Shown: positions 8,568 to 16,519 of the stretch, in pieces
How the letters are laid out: each line of letters opens with the position of its first letter
Numbering within the stretch: the stretch's first letter is position 1
From: Chordicoccus furentiruminis
GTDB taxonomy: Bacteria > Bacillota > Clostridia > Lachnospirales > Lachnospiraceae
Direction: 5' to 3'
Assembly: GCF_019355395.1 (NCBI RefSeq)
Contig: NZ_CP048829.1
Location: 1,364,001 to 1,428,000 of the forward strand
Length of the DNA: 64,000 nt
Position numbers and translations under genes: made by a program
The notes under the pieces: generated by a model
Databases searched by the model: none
The model's input: only the letters and a program-made list of their open reading frames with translations
What the model was told of the DNA's origin: nothing

Positions 8568-9220
8568 ATCCTCTCCTCATCTCCGGCCGGCCCGGGCGGC
8601 CCTCCTGCACGCATCCGTTCGCTTAAGCGGTTCCGCACCGCCCCCATCACGTACCAGAGCGTCTCATAGCGCAGAAACGACAGTGCGTTCCGGTCGAACA
8701 GAAACTGGTCGTGCGGCGGGAATTCCTCATCTCCGTCCCAGAACTGAAACCACATCCGGAAGCCGGGCAGCACCGGAAGGATCACGCTGACGTCCCCGCT
8801 GGTGCCCGCGTCCGTTCCGCCCATCGCCAGCGCCTCCCGGCGCAGCCTTTCCGTATGTCCGGAAAACACGTCCCGGTCTTCCCGCGGCTGGAGATGCTGC
8901 GCGTGGTAGGATCCGACGACGCCGCCCAGTTCGGAGATCGAAGCCCATATTCCGGCGGCCTCCGGCTTTGTCTTCGGATAACAGAGATACTCGTAAAGCG
9001 TCATCGCCTCGTCGAAGGAAGCGTCTCTCACCCTTCCTTCCGGCTCCATCATCGTCACATGACCGTCCTTCAGCGAGACCGCCGTACGACAGTCCATAAA
9101 AAGCACCTCGATCCGGTCGTCTGCGCGTTCGAGTCCGTGCAGCCTGACCATGTTGTCCGGATCATAGGTCAGAAACAGCGCAGCCGCCTGAGACGTCTGC
9201 AGCGCGTAATTATTCCTCAT
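8564..9220 (-). CDS. DUF3786-like protein
   Basis: This 218-residue cytoplasmic protein contains FGG-lacking but recognisable DUF3786 features: a central YLCYPKTKP segment, a proline-rich ILPVLPGFRMWFQFWDGDEEFPP motif and LFDRNALSFL near the C-terminus. DUF3786 members are usually linked to corrinoid or anaerobic metabolism, but no catalytic role is established. It is the middle gene of an overlapping trio: it starts inside the end of the 80-residue gene and its stop overlaps the response regulator start by four bases. The family assignment is from motif memory, not a search. Confidence 0.65.
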   Translation of the reverse strand: MRNNYALQTSQAAALFLTYDPDNMVRLHGLERADDRIEVLFMDCRTAVSLKDGHVTMMEPEGRVRDASFDEAMTLYEYLCYPKTKPEAAGIWASISELGGVVGSYHAQHLQPREDRDVFSGHTERLRREALAMGGTDAGTSGDVSVILPVLPGFRMWFQFWDGDEEFPPHDQFLFDRNALSFLRYETLWYVMGAVRNRLSERMRAGGPPGPAGDEERI

Positions 9221-9452
9221 CCGTCTTTTCTCCGCTTCGTTTCACATGGATCCGGTCCCTGTACATCGCTTTCTCACAGTCGGGAATCGGGTATTCATCC
9301 GGGAAATTTTCCCACAGAATCTTCAGTCCCTGGTCGTACGCTCCGTATTCCATGTATTCCCAGGCCTTTCGCTTCAGAGCCTGTTCCTCCGGCGTGCCGC
9401 CTTCCTTTTTCAGAAACCAGTCGATACTCCCGACCTGTCCGTCGTCGCTCAA
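9210..9452 (-). CDS. Hypothetical 80-residue acidic protein
   Basis: The small reading frame starts MSDDGQVGSIDWFLKKEGG and is rich in charged and aromatic residues. It overlaps the following DUF3786-type gene by 11 bp, consistent with an operon that continues into the response regulator. There is no signal peptide or membrane segment, and I do not recognise a family. Coding support comes from the tight overlap and the absence of a competing frame. Confidence 0.55.
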   Translation of the reverse strand: MSDDGQVGSIDWFLKKEGGTPEEQALKRKAWEYMEYGAYDQGLKILWENFPDEYPIPDCEKAMYRDRIHVKRSGEKTDEE

Positions 9453-9597
9453 TTATCTTCCTCCCGCCTCATCCGCCGGCGGTCCGTCCCCGCTCCGTGG
9501 GGGAACAGCCCGCCGCCCATGTCCTTCCGGTCACGGATAAGAAGGCGGCGAACCGTCCTCCGGTCCGCCGCCCCCTCTTTTCCTTCTGCGTTGTCTG

Positions 9598-9708
9598 TCA
9601 CTTTTTCTTCTTGTTCGCGTTTCTGCGGGCCAGAGCTTCCAGCTGCTGCTTCATTTTCTTCTCTTCCGCTTTTCTGCTGTCCTTGTTCTTTCCGCCAAGC
9701 TTGCTCAA
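9598..9708 (-). CDS. Small lysine-rich protein with TTG start (36 residues)
   Basis: A GGAGG site about eight bases upstream precedes TTG at 9708 and opens a 36-residue frame SKLGGKNKDSRKAEEKK...NANKKKK ending in TGA. It is extremely basic with a central amphipathic helix containing KQQLEALARR. It may be a small nucleic-acid or ribosome-associated peptide, which is inference only. An in-frame ATG lies later but has no ribosome site. Between 9452 and 9598 nothing else is evident. Confidence 0.5.
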   Translation of the reverse strand: MSKLGGKNKDSRKAEEKKMKQQLEALARRNANKKKK

Positions 9709-9791
9709 ATCGCTTACCTCCGATGTTCTGACTTCAGAATGTCATTGTACCACGCCGCGTCCCGTTCTGCCAACTGTCCGGATTCGGCGGT

Positions 9792-10031
9792 TCAGGTGCC
9801 GACGCCGGTCATCGTCATGATGAGGCCGCATTCCATATGACACTCACTGAACACCCGGAGCAGATAGCCGAGATCCGGCTCCTCCGCCGACGTTCGTTTC
9901 GCCAGCGCCCGCATCAGTGCTCTGGCTTCTTTCGTACTCTGGTCAAACCAGACGGTCGTGTCGCCGTCTCCGGTCTCGACCAGAAGCTGCCGCTTGCCTG
10001 TCTCATATTCATGCCGCACGTACATCTTCAT
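9792..10031 (-). CDS. Hypothetical protein (79 residues)
   Basis: From ATG 10031, preceded by GGCGGAAAG, the frame reads MKMYVRHEYETGKRQLLVETGDGDTTVWFDQSTKEAR and ends with a Cys-containing ECHMECGLIM segment. It has alternating beta and helix character with no membrane span. The frame is open further to 10076, but the added residues are low quality. I do not recognise the family. It stands alone between terminator-like sequences. Confidence 0.5.
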   Translation of the reverse strand: MKMYVRHEYETGKRQLLVETGDGDTTVWFDQSTKEARALMRALAKRTSAEEPDLGYLLRVFSECHMECGLIMTMTGVGT

Positions 10032-10150
10032 CTTTCCGCCGCTCCCTGATGATGGTCTGTGTTCCTTATCATACAACCATCTTCGGAAAAATGCATCCGG
10101 AAAGACAGAGAATCGGGAAGTCCGGCGTCAGCGCAGGCGTTCCGGACTTC

Positions 10151-10187
10151 AAAAAACAGACGGTCCCGTCTCCGGAAAACCGTCTGT
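10151..10187 (-). terminator. Terminator of the feo operon
   Basis: On the minus strand a 9-bp stem ACAGACGGT/ACCGTCTGT (10179-10187 with 10156-10164) is followed by TTTTTT. It lies 29 bp past the DtxR-like gene and ends the feoA-feoA-feoB-regulator transcript. Confidence 0.85.
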
Positions 10188-10215
10188 CGTCATCACGGCT
10201 GCGAGGCCGGGCCCG

Positions 10216-10578
10216 TCACCGTTCCGCGCGCATCCACGCGGTCAGCGCGTCGAAGGAACGATCGCACACGCACCGTCCCATCTTCCGTGCCTCCGCACCT
10301 GCCGTCAGCGGATCCACCCCCGCATCCGTCAGTATTTTTTCGAAATATGCGCTGCGCCGGCTCAGTTTTTCAGCTATTTCGCGTCCTTGCTGCGTGAGCC
10401 GGATCCGCTTGTCCTCTGTCACAAGCAGATACCCCTCCTCCTCGAGCTGACGAAGCGCGTTATGCACGCTCGCCTTCGAGTAGCCGAGCCGATGCGCGAT
10501 ATCGACTGACCGGACGGATGGCAGTTCCTGCTCCAGTGAATAAATCGCCTGCAGATAGTCCTGCTTTGCATCGGTCAT
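10216..10578 (-). CDS. DtxR/MntR-type metal-dependent regulator (short form)
   Basis: This 120-residue protein has the DtxR-family winged helix (DYLQAIYSLEQE...VRSVDIAHRLGYSKASVHNALRQLEEEGYL) followed by a short dimerisation and metal-binding region (GREIAEKLSRRSAYFEKILTDAGVD). It lacks the SH3-like third domain and is shorter than MntR (about 140), a form commonly encoded beside feoB in Clostridia. It is the last gene of the feo operon, 15 bp after feoB. Palindromes at 12833-12848 and 13531-13544 upstream of the feo genes are candidate operators, so iron-responsive autoregulation is likely. Confidence 0.85.
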   Translation of the reverse strand: MTDAKQDYLQAIYSLEQELPSVRSVDIAHRLGYSKASVHNALRQLEEEGYLLVTEDKRIRLTQQGREIAEKLSRRSAYFEKILTDAGVDPLTAGAEARKMGRCVCDRSFDALTAWMRAER

Positions 10579-10593
10579 AACCGTACCGCCCCC

Positions 10594-12738
10594 TCAGGCT
10601 CTTGCCTCGGTGCGATATTTCGCCGGCATCGGACGGAAGACAGCGTAGGCTGCCAGTATCACCAGAATCATCGCGGCCGCCGTACCGGCTGTGAAGCCGC
10701 CGCCCGCTGCCAGCGAGCCGATCTGATAGACGCAAAGGGAGAGGCAGTATCCGATCATCATCTGGAAGCCGAAGGTGATCCAGCCCCATTTGGACGACGC
10801 GTGCTCACGGAAAGCCGTCGCGATCGCCACCATGCAGGGTGCGTCAAAGATATTGAAGAGCGTGAAGCTGAGGGCCGCCAGTGCATTTCCCCCGAACATC
10901 TGATAGATCGCCCGGGACACATCGGCCTCGCCGTCGCTGGAGGCATGAGCGAGCAGGCCCAGCGTCGCCGTCGCCTGCTCCTTCGCCATCTCGGCCGAGA
11001 TCGACGCGACCGCGCCCTGCCAGGTTCCGAAACCAAGCGGTGCGAAGACCCACGCGAAAGCCGTGCCGATATATTTCAGCAGACTGAGTTCCACCTGATC
11101 ATCAGTCAGATACTGCATGGACGGAGAGAAATGCATCAGGAACCACATCACAATGCAGACCGCGAAGATAATCGTGCCGGCCTTGATCATGAACGCCTTG
11201 GCTCTCTCCCACACATGGATCAGCACGCCTTTCACGGTCGGCAGATGGTAAGCCGGCAGTTCCATGACAAAGGGAGCGGGATCGCCCGCGAAGTAACCGA
11301 CCTTCTTCAGCGCGATGCCGCCGAAGATCACGATCGCAAGGCCGATAAAATACATGCCGGTCGCGAAGAACGCGCTGCCGTGGAAGAAAGTCAGCGCCAT
11401 CATGCCGACAATCTCCATCTTCGCGCCGCAGGGAAGGAAGGTGGCCAGCATGATCGTCATTCTTCTGTCCTTCTCATCCTCGATCGTCCGCGTCGCCATA
11501 ATCGCCGGCACGCCGCAGCCGGTGCCGACCAGCATCGGGATGAAGGATTTGCCGGAGAGGCCGAACCTGCGGAACACGCGGTCCATGATAAACGCGATCC
11601 GGGCCATATAGCCGGAATCCTCAAGCAGCGACAGGAAGAAGAACAGCAGCAGCATCTGCGGAACGAAGCCGAGCACTGTGCCGACGCCGCCGATGATGCC
11701 GTTCACGATGAGGCTTTCCAGCCACGGCGCACAGTGAATCGCTTCGAGTCCGTTGGCCGCGGCGTTGGTGATCCAGTCGCCGAACAGCGTATCGTTTGTC
11801 CAGTCCGTGAGAAACCCGCCCAGCGTCGTGACGGAAATGTAATAGACGAGGAACATGATGCCGGCGAAAATCGGAAGCGCCAGCCATCGATTCGTGACAA
11901 CCCGGTCGATCTTATCCGACGTGCTCAGCGCTCCCTTCGCCGTTTTTTTCACGACCGCCCGGCTCACCAGCTGCCTGATGTACTCGTATCGCGCGTTGGT
12001 GATGATAGATTCCGCGTCATCGTCCAGTTCCTTCTCGCAGTCCCGGATATGCTTCTCGAGATGATCCTTCGTCTCCTGATCCAGATTCAGTTTCTCCATC
12101 ACCTTCGCGTCGCGCTCGAAGACCTTAATCGCGTACCAGCGGAGATTTCTCCGGTCGACCATTGAATCGAGGCTCTCCTCGATATGGGCGATCGCGTGCT
12201 CAACGGCGCCTGTGTAGACATGCGGCGTATCCGTGTCGCGTTCTTTTTCACGTCGAACCACCTCCAGCACCTTCTCCGCCGCGGCCATTGATCCATCGCT
12301 GTGGAGCGCGCTCATCTCGACGATTTCGCACCCCAGCTCACGGCTCAGTGCTTTCATGTCGATCCGGTCACCATTCTTTCTTACCAGATCCATCATATTG
12401 ACGGCGATCACAGTGGGAATGCCGATCTCCAGCAGCTGGGTGGTCAGATAGAGGTTCCGCTCGATATTCGTCCCGTCGATGATGTTGAGAATCGCATCCG
12501 GCTTCTCCTCGACCAGATAGTTTCTGGAAACCACTTCCTCCAGCGAGTAGGGCGACAGAGAATAGATACCCGGAAGGTCCTGAATGATGACGTCCTTGTG
12601 TCCTTTCAGTCTTCCTTCCTTCTTCTCCACCGTCACGCCGGGCCAGTTGCCGACGTACTGTGTACTGCCGGTCAGGTCATTGAACAGCGTCGTTTTTCCG
12701 CAGTTCGGGTTGCCGGCAAGTGCAATCCTGATTGCCAT
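10594..12738 (-). CDS. feoB: Ferrous iron transport protein B
   Basis: The 714-residue protein combines an N-terminal G domain with G1 GNPNCGKTT (residues 9-17), G3 DLPG and G4 NMMD, a helical GDI-like segment, and a C-terminal membrane domain with two Gate/Nucleoside-recognition-like halves and about eight to ten spans (IFAGIMFLVYYISV onward, GTGCGVPAI, LPCGAKMEI with its conserved Cys). It imports Fe2+ into the cytoplasm under anaerobic conditions. It is preceded by two feoA genes and followed by a DtxR-like regulator, all on one strand. Confidence 0.97.
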   Translation of the reverse strand: MAIRIALAGNPNCGKTTLFNDLTGSTQYVGNWPGVTVEKKEGRLKGHKDVIIQDLPGIYSLSPYSLEEVVSRNYLVEEKPDAILNIIDGTNIERNLYLTTQLLEIGIPTVIAVNMMDLVRKNGDRIDMKALSRELGCEIVEMSALHSDGSMAAAEKVLEVVRREKERDTDTPHVYTGAVEHAIAHIEESLDSMVDRRNLRWYAIKVFERDAKVMEKLNLDQETKDHLEKHIRDCEKELDDDAESIITNARYEYIRQLVSRAVVKKTAKGALSTSDKIDRVVTNRWLALPIFAGIMFLVYYISVTTLGGFLTDWTNDTLFGDWITNAAANGLEAIHCAPWLESLIVNGIIGGVGTVLGFVPQMLLLFFFLSLLEDSGYMARIAFIMDRVFRRFGLSGKSFIPMLVGTGCGVPAIMATRTIEDEKDRRMTIMLATFLPCGAKMEIVGMMALTFFHGSAFFATGMYFIGLAIVIFGGIALKKVGYFAGDPAPFVMELPAYHLPTVKGVLIHVWERAKAFMIKAGTIIFAVCIVMWFLMHFSPSMQYLTDDQVELSLLKYIGTAFAWVFAPLGFGTWQGAVASISAEMAKEQATATLGLLAHASSDGEADVSRAIYQMFGGNALAALSFTLFNIFDAPCMVAIATAFREHASSKWGWITFGFQMMIGYCLSLCVYQIGSLAAGGGFTAGTAAAMILVILAAYAVFRPMPAKYRTEARA

Positions 12739-12832
12739 TCCTACATCCTCCCTTGTTTACAGCGGCCCTCCGTCCGTCTCTTCCGATCCGTCCGGCGGCC
12801 GTCTTTTTATATGAGCAGTCCCGCTTACAGTG

Positions 12833-12848
12833 GTTAGTGTAAGCTAAC
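12833..12848 (-). promoter_or_regulatory. Candidate DtxR-type operator between feoA and feoB
   Basis: GTTAG and CTAAC form an inverted repeat with a 6-bp spacer. The flanking GG and CTC give an overall resemblance to DtxR/IdeR iron boxes (TTAGGTTAG-type half sites). It lies 95 bp upstream of feoB in an otherwise empty gap, so feoB may have its own iron-controlled promoter. Confidence 0.5.
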
Positions 12849-12873
12849 TCATCCGTAAAATAAAAAAGCCTTC

Positions 12874-13095
12874 TCAGGCCATTTCCAGAATATCCGCGTC
12901 CGCCTTGCGAAGCGACAGCTCGTATCCCCGGACGGTGATCTCCACCGGATCTCCAAGCGGAGCCACCTTGCGCACATATATTTCCGTCCCCTTCGTGATC
13001 CCCATATCCATGATTCTCCGCTTGGTCTTGCCTTCGCCATGGATTTTGACGACAGTCGATGTCTCACCGACCTTTACGTCACGTAATGTCTTCAT
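12874..13095 (-). CDS. feoA: Ferrous iron transport protein A (second copy in operon)
   Basis: This 73-residue SH3-like FeoA protein reads MKTLRDVKVGETSTVVKIHGEGKTKRRIMDMGITKGTEI, with the RIMDMGI core typical of FeoA. FeoA is a small cytoplasmic partner of FeoB. It is the proximal feoA to feoB and lies 135 bp before it, with a candidate operator in that gap. Confidence 0.93.
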   Translation of the reverse strand: MKTLRDVKVGETSTVVKIHGEGKTKRRIMDMGITKGTEIYVRKVAPLGDPVEITVRGYELSLRKADADILEMA

Positions 13096-13252
13096 CGTAC
13101 CTCCTTCCCTGTCACGCCTTTGTTTCGCCTGTTTTTACAGAGCATGCATCCGGCGGCCTTCTCCGTCTCCGGTGCCTTTTCCGGCAGACCCCGGCCGTTC
13201 GCGCAGACCGCAAACTCCGGACTGTCGCTTTCCCGATCAGCACGCCGTTCTT

Positions 13253-13486
13253 TCAGTTCTGCACCATGATTTTCCCGGCCATCTCTCTTGTCACGGCCAG
13301 TCTTGCTTCCTTGAGCGAGATGATCATATCGCCCTCATGAGAAGAAACGACCGAAATCTCCGCACCGGGAACGAACCCGAGATCCTCCAGATGCTTTTTC
13401 ACATCCGGCCGGCCGCCAACCCGGGCCACCAGCACGGTCTCCCCGGCATTCGCCAACGACAACGGCAACACAAGTCCTCCTTTCAT
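13253..13486 (-). CDS. feoA: Ferrous iron transport protein A (first gene of operon)
   Basis: A 77-residue FeoA-like SH3 protein: GGRPDVKKHLEDLGFVPGAEISVVSSHEGDMIISLKEARLAVTREMAGKIMV. It differs clearly from the neighbouring FeoA, so this is not a recent duplication. Tandem divergent FeoA proteins before FeoB are a known clostridial arrangement. A promoter with an embedded palindrome lies immediately upstream at 13522-13548. Confidence 0.92.
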   Translation of the reverse strand: MKGGLVLPLSLANAGETVLVARVGGRPDVKKHLEDLGFVPGAEISVVSSHEGDMIISLKEARLAVTREMAGKIMVQN

Positions 13487-13521
13487 AAGTATTCCCAGCT
13501 TACTTCTCTTTGAATTGATTA

Positions 13522-13548
13522 ATTATAATTAGTTATCATTAACTTCAA
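13522..13548 (-). promoter_or_regulatory. feo operon promoter with embedded DtxR-like palindrome
   Basis: On the minus strand TTGAAG (13543-13548) and TATAAT (13522-13527) are separated by 15 bp. AGTTA/TAACT (13531-13544) with a 4-bp spacer fills the gap between them. A metal-loaded repressor bound here would block RNA polymerase, which fits the DtxR-like gene at the end of the operon. The spacer is shorter than ideal. Confidence 0.6.
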
Positions 13549-13665
13549 ACAGAAGTGTATGACCGGTTCTTCATCTTGTCAAGAGGATTTTTCGGAAACA
13601 TCCCGATTCCACCCGGAGATTCGGCCGGGAAAGCCGGCCGCGGGGACCGGCTTATCCTGCACCGC

Positions 13666-14055
13666 TCAGCTTCTGGTCCGCGCCTCCATATAGGAACCGT
13701 CCCGTACGATCTCAATCCAGTAGCCGTCCGGGTCCTCGATGAAATAGATGCCCATATCCGGATTCTCAAAGCAGATGCAGCCCATCTCCTGATGACGCGC
13801 GTGCGCCGCCTCATAGTCGTCCGCCGTCATCGCCAGATGATATTCCTGCTCGCCGAGGTCGTACGGCTCTATCCGTTCCTTCATCCATGTCAGTTCCAGC
13901 CGGAATCCGGTCTTCCCGTCGCCGAGATAGACGATCGTGAAGGCGGGCCGGTCGTTCCGGCCGACTTCCTCCAGTCCCAGAGCGTCCCGGTAAAAGGCAA
14001 GGCTCGTCTCAAGGTCTTTGACATTGAAATTAAAATGATTGAATGCAAATGTCAT
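13666..14055 (-). CDS. Glyoxalase I-like VOC-family protein
   Basis: This 129-residue protein has the vicinal oxygen chelate fold. His in FNHFNFNV (residue 7), Glu in FRLELTW, His in EYHLAMT and Glu in YWIEIV occupy the four metal-ligand positions of glyoxalase I. The fold and ligands suggest a lactoylglutathione lyase-type or other metal-dependent lyase acting on methylglyoxal adducts, but the substrate is not certain because Clostridia often lack glutathione. Its ATG overlaps the stop of the upstream metallo-beta-lactamase gene by four bases. Confidence 0.85.
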   Translation of the reverse strand: MTFAFNHFNFNVKDLETSLAFYRDALGLEEVGRNDRPAFTIVYLGDGKTGFRLELTWMKERIEPYDLGEQEYHLAMTADDYEAAHARHQEMGCICFENPDMGIYFIEDPDGYWIEIVRDGSYMEARTRS

Positions 14056-14936
14056 ATGGTGAACTCCTCCCCTGTCTTTTCGATGCGGACGAGCTTCGTC
14101 GGAAGCGCTCCGTATTCCTTCCGCGCTTCCATCCGCCGGATAATCGACGGATCGTCCTCAAAATGCATGGGAAATACATACCGTGCCGAAGCGAACTGCA
14201 GAAAATCCTCCACGCCCTTCCAGTAGCCGGAGATCCGCGGATCCAGCGGAATGAAGGCCGCGTCGAAGGTTTCGCCGCGTATCTTCTTCAGCTCATGGCG
14301 GTAGGAGGTTTCCAGCGCGCGGTCTGCCGCGTCCCCGTCCCACCACCAGTTGTTGAGGTCGCCGGCGAAATAAAGGCTCGCTCCGCCGTCCTGGATCAGA
14401 AACGCGACGCCCAGATCATTGGAGTACAGCGTCCGGACAGAAAGTGCCGGCGGCAGAGCGGGCGAATCGGGCAGCCGGCTCCACGCACCATTTTCCGGGG
14501 CCGTGTCCGGGCCGAAACCGCTGCGTTCCTCCTGACCCGGTCCGTCGCCGCTTCCCTGCGTCGGAGCCGCGCACTCCCCGCTGCCTGTTCCGCCGTCGGA
14601 ACCCGCAGCCGGTGAAAACGACGCACCGGACGCATCATCCTCCGCCGTCCCGCGGACCGCGCGGCCCGGTCCGATCCGGACCGTCCGTGAGGCGAGAGCC
14701 GCCGGCACTTCTCCGGCCGGAATGTCGTCCGACAGAACGAAGCTGACACGCTCCGCATCTCCCGCCAGCGAAAAAATCCGCGGCGAGAAATGATCTCCGT
14801 GGGAGTGGCTCGCAAAAATCACGAGCGGCACATCCCTTCGTATCGGCGGCAGCGCGCCTCTGAAGTAATCAAACAGCAGCGTCATGTCATCCAGTTCCAC
14901 CAGAAAAGCGCTGTGATAGATAAAGGTCACCCGCAT
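14052..14936 (-). CDS. Metallo-beta-lactamase-fold hydrolase with low-complexity insert
   Basis: This 294-residue protein begins with beta strands MRVTFIYHSAFLVELDDMTLLFDYF and the zinc motif SHSHGDHF (about residues 43-50). Further ligands are probably in FAGDLNNW and PMHFED. Between roughly residues 95 and 165 sits a Gly/Ser/Ala/Asp-rich low-complexity stretch that interrupts the fold and is absent from typical YcjY/UlaG-like relatives. It resembles small MBL hydrolases of unknown substrate and is translationally coupled to the glyoxalase-like gene. Confidence 0.8.
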   Translation of the reverse strand: MRVTFIYHSAFLVELDDMTLLFDYFRGALPPIRRDVPLVIFASHSHGDHFSPRIFSLAGDAERVSFVLSDDIPAGEVPAALASRTVRIGPGRAVRGTAEDDASGASFSPAAGSDGGTGSGECAAPTQGSGDGPGQEERSGFGPDTAPENGAWSRLPDSPALPPALSVRTLYSNDLGVAFLIQDGGASLYFAGDLNNWWWDGDAADRALETSYRHELKKIRGETFDAAFIPLDPRISGYWKGVEDFLQFASARYVFPMHFEDDPSIIRRMEARKEYGALPTKLVRIEKTGEEFTI

Positions 14937-15113
14937 AACCCGCCTCCTGTCTCTCTCCGGCGAGCCGCCCGGTTCGTCAGCCGGACGGCCGCTGCCTGCA
15001 TTGTATCACACCCCGGCCGGCGGAGGAACGGGAGAGAGGACAAACAGCAGGCCCGCGCGGCCCGGCGAAGTCCTGCACACCGCGAAAAGGTGGGTTGCCG
15101 AAAACCGGCGAAA

Positions 15114-15198
15114 CGCGGAAAAACAGCCCGCTGAAGGCTGGTGCAACGCGAAAAGGCGGGCTGCCGCACCGGCTCTCAGCCGGCAGCGGCAGCCCGCC
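15114..15198 (-). terminator. Tandem terminators after the MBL-rubredoxin gene
   Basis: The first hairpin pairs 15155-15166 with 15187-15198 (12 bp, GGCGGGCTGCCG arms) and is followed on the minus strand by TTTT. A second hairpin (CAGCC/GGCTG, about 15119-15140) is followed by TTTTT. A near copy (18 of 20 bases) of the first terminator's distal arm plus T tract lies at 15081-15100. The rest of 14937-15235 shows no gene. Confidence 0.7.
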
Positions 15199-15235
15199 CC
15201 GTATCCAGACGCATCCATTCTGCTCAGGAATCTTC

Positions 15236-16195
15236 TCAGGCGCGGTTGAATTTTTCCCTGCCCGCACCGCATCTCGGGCAGTGCCAGTCCGCCGGAAGAT
15301 CCTCGAACTTCGTGCCGGCGGGCACGCCGTGCTCCGGATCTCCCTTCGCCGGATCGTAGACATAGCCGCAGACAGAGCAGACATATTTCCCAGTCGCGGT
15401 CTTCACCACGACTTCCTTCGGCGGAATCGGCGACGGCATATGCTCAAGATCGACCACGCGCTTCGCCTCGAGGTTCTCATAGCCAAGCGGCGTGTGCGTG
15501 GAAAGATAAACGGTCGGGTGCTGGCTGACAAAGGTGCGAACCTGGTCCAGCGTCTCACGCGCGGCCGCCTTGTCCTCAAAGACGATGGACAGCTTGTTCT
15601 GATAGAGCGCCTCATCCGTATAGGTGACGTCTCCGTGCATCAGGTAAAACAGCCCGTCCTTCTCGGCGATCACGATGCTCATCCCCGTCGTGTGTCCCTT
15701 TGCCGGAATGAAATACACGCCGTCCGCGATTCTCTGGGACGCCGGGAAATTCCAGTAAGGTCCGTCCGCGAAGGCGGCCGCCTTCACGTTCGGGAAGCGC
15801 TTCAGCTCCTCCGCTTCCGCCTCCTCCGGAGAGCAGATAATCTGCGCCTTCGGAAAGCTGCCCAGCTCTCCGGTGTGGTCAGCATGCTTGTGCGTCACCA
15901 GGATCTTCGTCACCTGCTCCGGCTGATAGCCGAGCTTCTTCAGCGCCTCCGTATATCCGCTCACACGGCGGCCCATATAAATCGGCGTCTTCTGATCCGG
16001 CACCTGCTCGGGAAATGCATCCGGCACACCCGTATCAACCAGGATCACCTCCGAGCCGGTGTCGATCAGAAAGTTCTGAAGGCTCGAGCGGTACCGGACC
16101 GCCGGATCGAACGCTTCCATGCCTTCCTCGCCGCCAAACGCGAACGGTTGCGTCATATATCCGTCTTCAAACAGCTTCACCGCTTTGATTTCCAT
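15236..16195 (-). CDS. Metallo-beta-lactamase-fold hydrolase fused to C-terminal rubredoxin
   Basis: The 319-residue protein has an N-terminal MBL domain (zinc motif [10 protein letters not shown] near residue 103, later ligands in [16 protein letters not shown] and STHTPLG) of the lactonase-like subgroup. It is followed from about residue 265 by a complete rubredoxin domain with [14 protein letters not shown] and CPRCG, the two Cys-x2-Cys iron knuckles. A rubredoxin suggests electron delivery, so the MBL site may be a di-iron oxygen- or NO-reducing centre, although no flavodoxin domain is present. A promoter with a PerR-like palindrome lies upstream, which supports an oxidative-stress role. 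The substrate is unknown. Confidence 0.88.
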   Translation of the reverse strand: MEIKAVKLFEDGYMTQPFAFGGEEGMEAFDPAVRYRSSLQNFLIDTGSEVILVDTGVPDAFPEQVPDQKTPIYMGRRVSGYTEALKKLGYQPEQVTKILVTHKHADHTGELGSFPKAQIICSPEEAEAEELKRFPNVKAAAFADGPYWNFPASQRIADGVYFIPAKGHTTGMSIVIAEKDGLFYLMHGDVTYTDEALYQNKLSIVFEDKAAARETLDQVRTFVSQHPTVYLSTHTPLGYENLEAKRVVDLEHMPSPIPPKEVVVKTATGKYVCSVCGYVYDPAKGDPEHGVPAGTKFEDLPADWHCPRCGAGREKFNRA

Positions 16196-16245
16196 TTTTC
16201 GCCTGCTTTCTCCGGCCCTCCGCCGGATCCGTCAATTTATGATTC

Positions 16246-16281
16246 ACAATTATATATTATCAAATATAATTGTCCTGTCAA
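16246..16281 (-). promoter_or_regulatory. Promoter and palindrome upstream of MBL-rubredoxin gene
   Basis: On the minus strand TTGACA (16276-16281) and TAATAT (16254-16259) are separated by 16 bp. A perfect 10-bp inverted repeat ACAATTATAT/ATATAATTGT with an 8-bp spacer (16246-16273) overlaps spacer and -10. Its AT-rich core resembles the PerR-like box in front of the perR-rbr genes at 20182-20200. Confidence 0.6.
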
Positions 16282-16451
16282 GCATTTCCCTCTTCCTCAC
16301 GGAACTGAAAAATCGTCATCGCGTTGAGCACAGACACACCGGAAGAAGCCGGCCGCTTTCCTTCTTTCTGATTCCTCAAAAGCACTCTGTCTGCACGCAG
16401 TTTTCGTTGGGAAATACGCAATCGGGCCCAACAGGCTAAAGCCCATATAAA

Positions 16452-16489
16452 AATACCCCGGGACCCGGTTTCACGATCCGGGTCCCGGG
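16452..16489 (-). terminator. Terminator after small ORF
   Basis: A perfect 12-bp stem CCCGGGACCCGG/CCGGGTCCCGGG (16457-16468 with 16478-16489) is followed on the minus strand by GTATTTTTAT. It ends the 61-residue gene transcript. The remainder of 16282-16451 shows no gene. Confidence 0.85.
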
Positions 16490-16519
16490 ATACGATATAC
16501 CGATCGGAATCTGTCTGTT

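Noticed and set aside
10801-12165. 454-codon plus-strand frame rich in Arg and His
   Set aside because: It lies antisense to feoB and has shadow composition with no domain.
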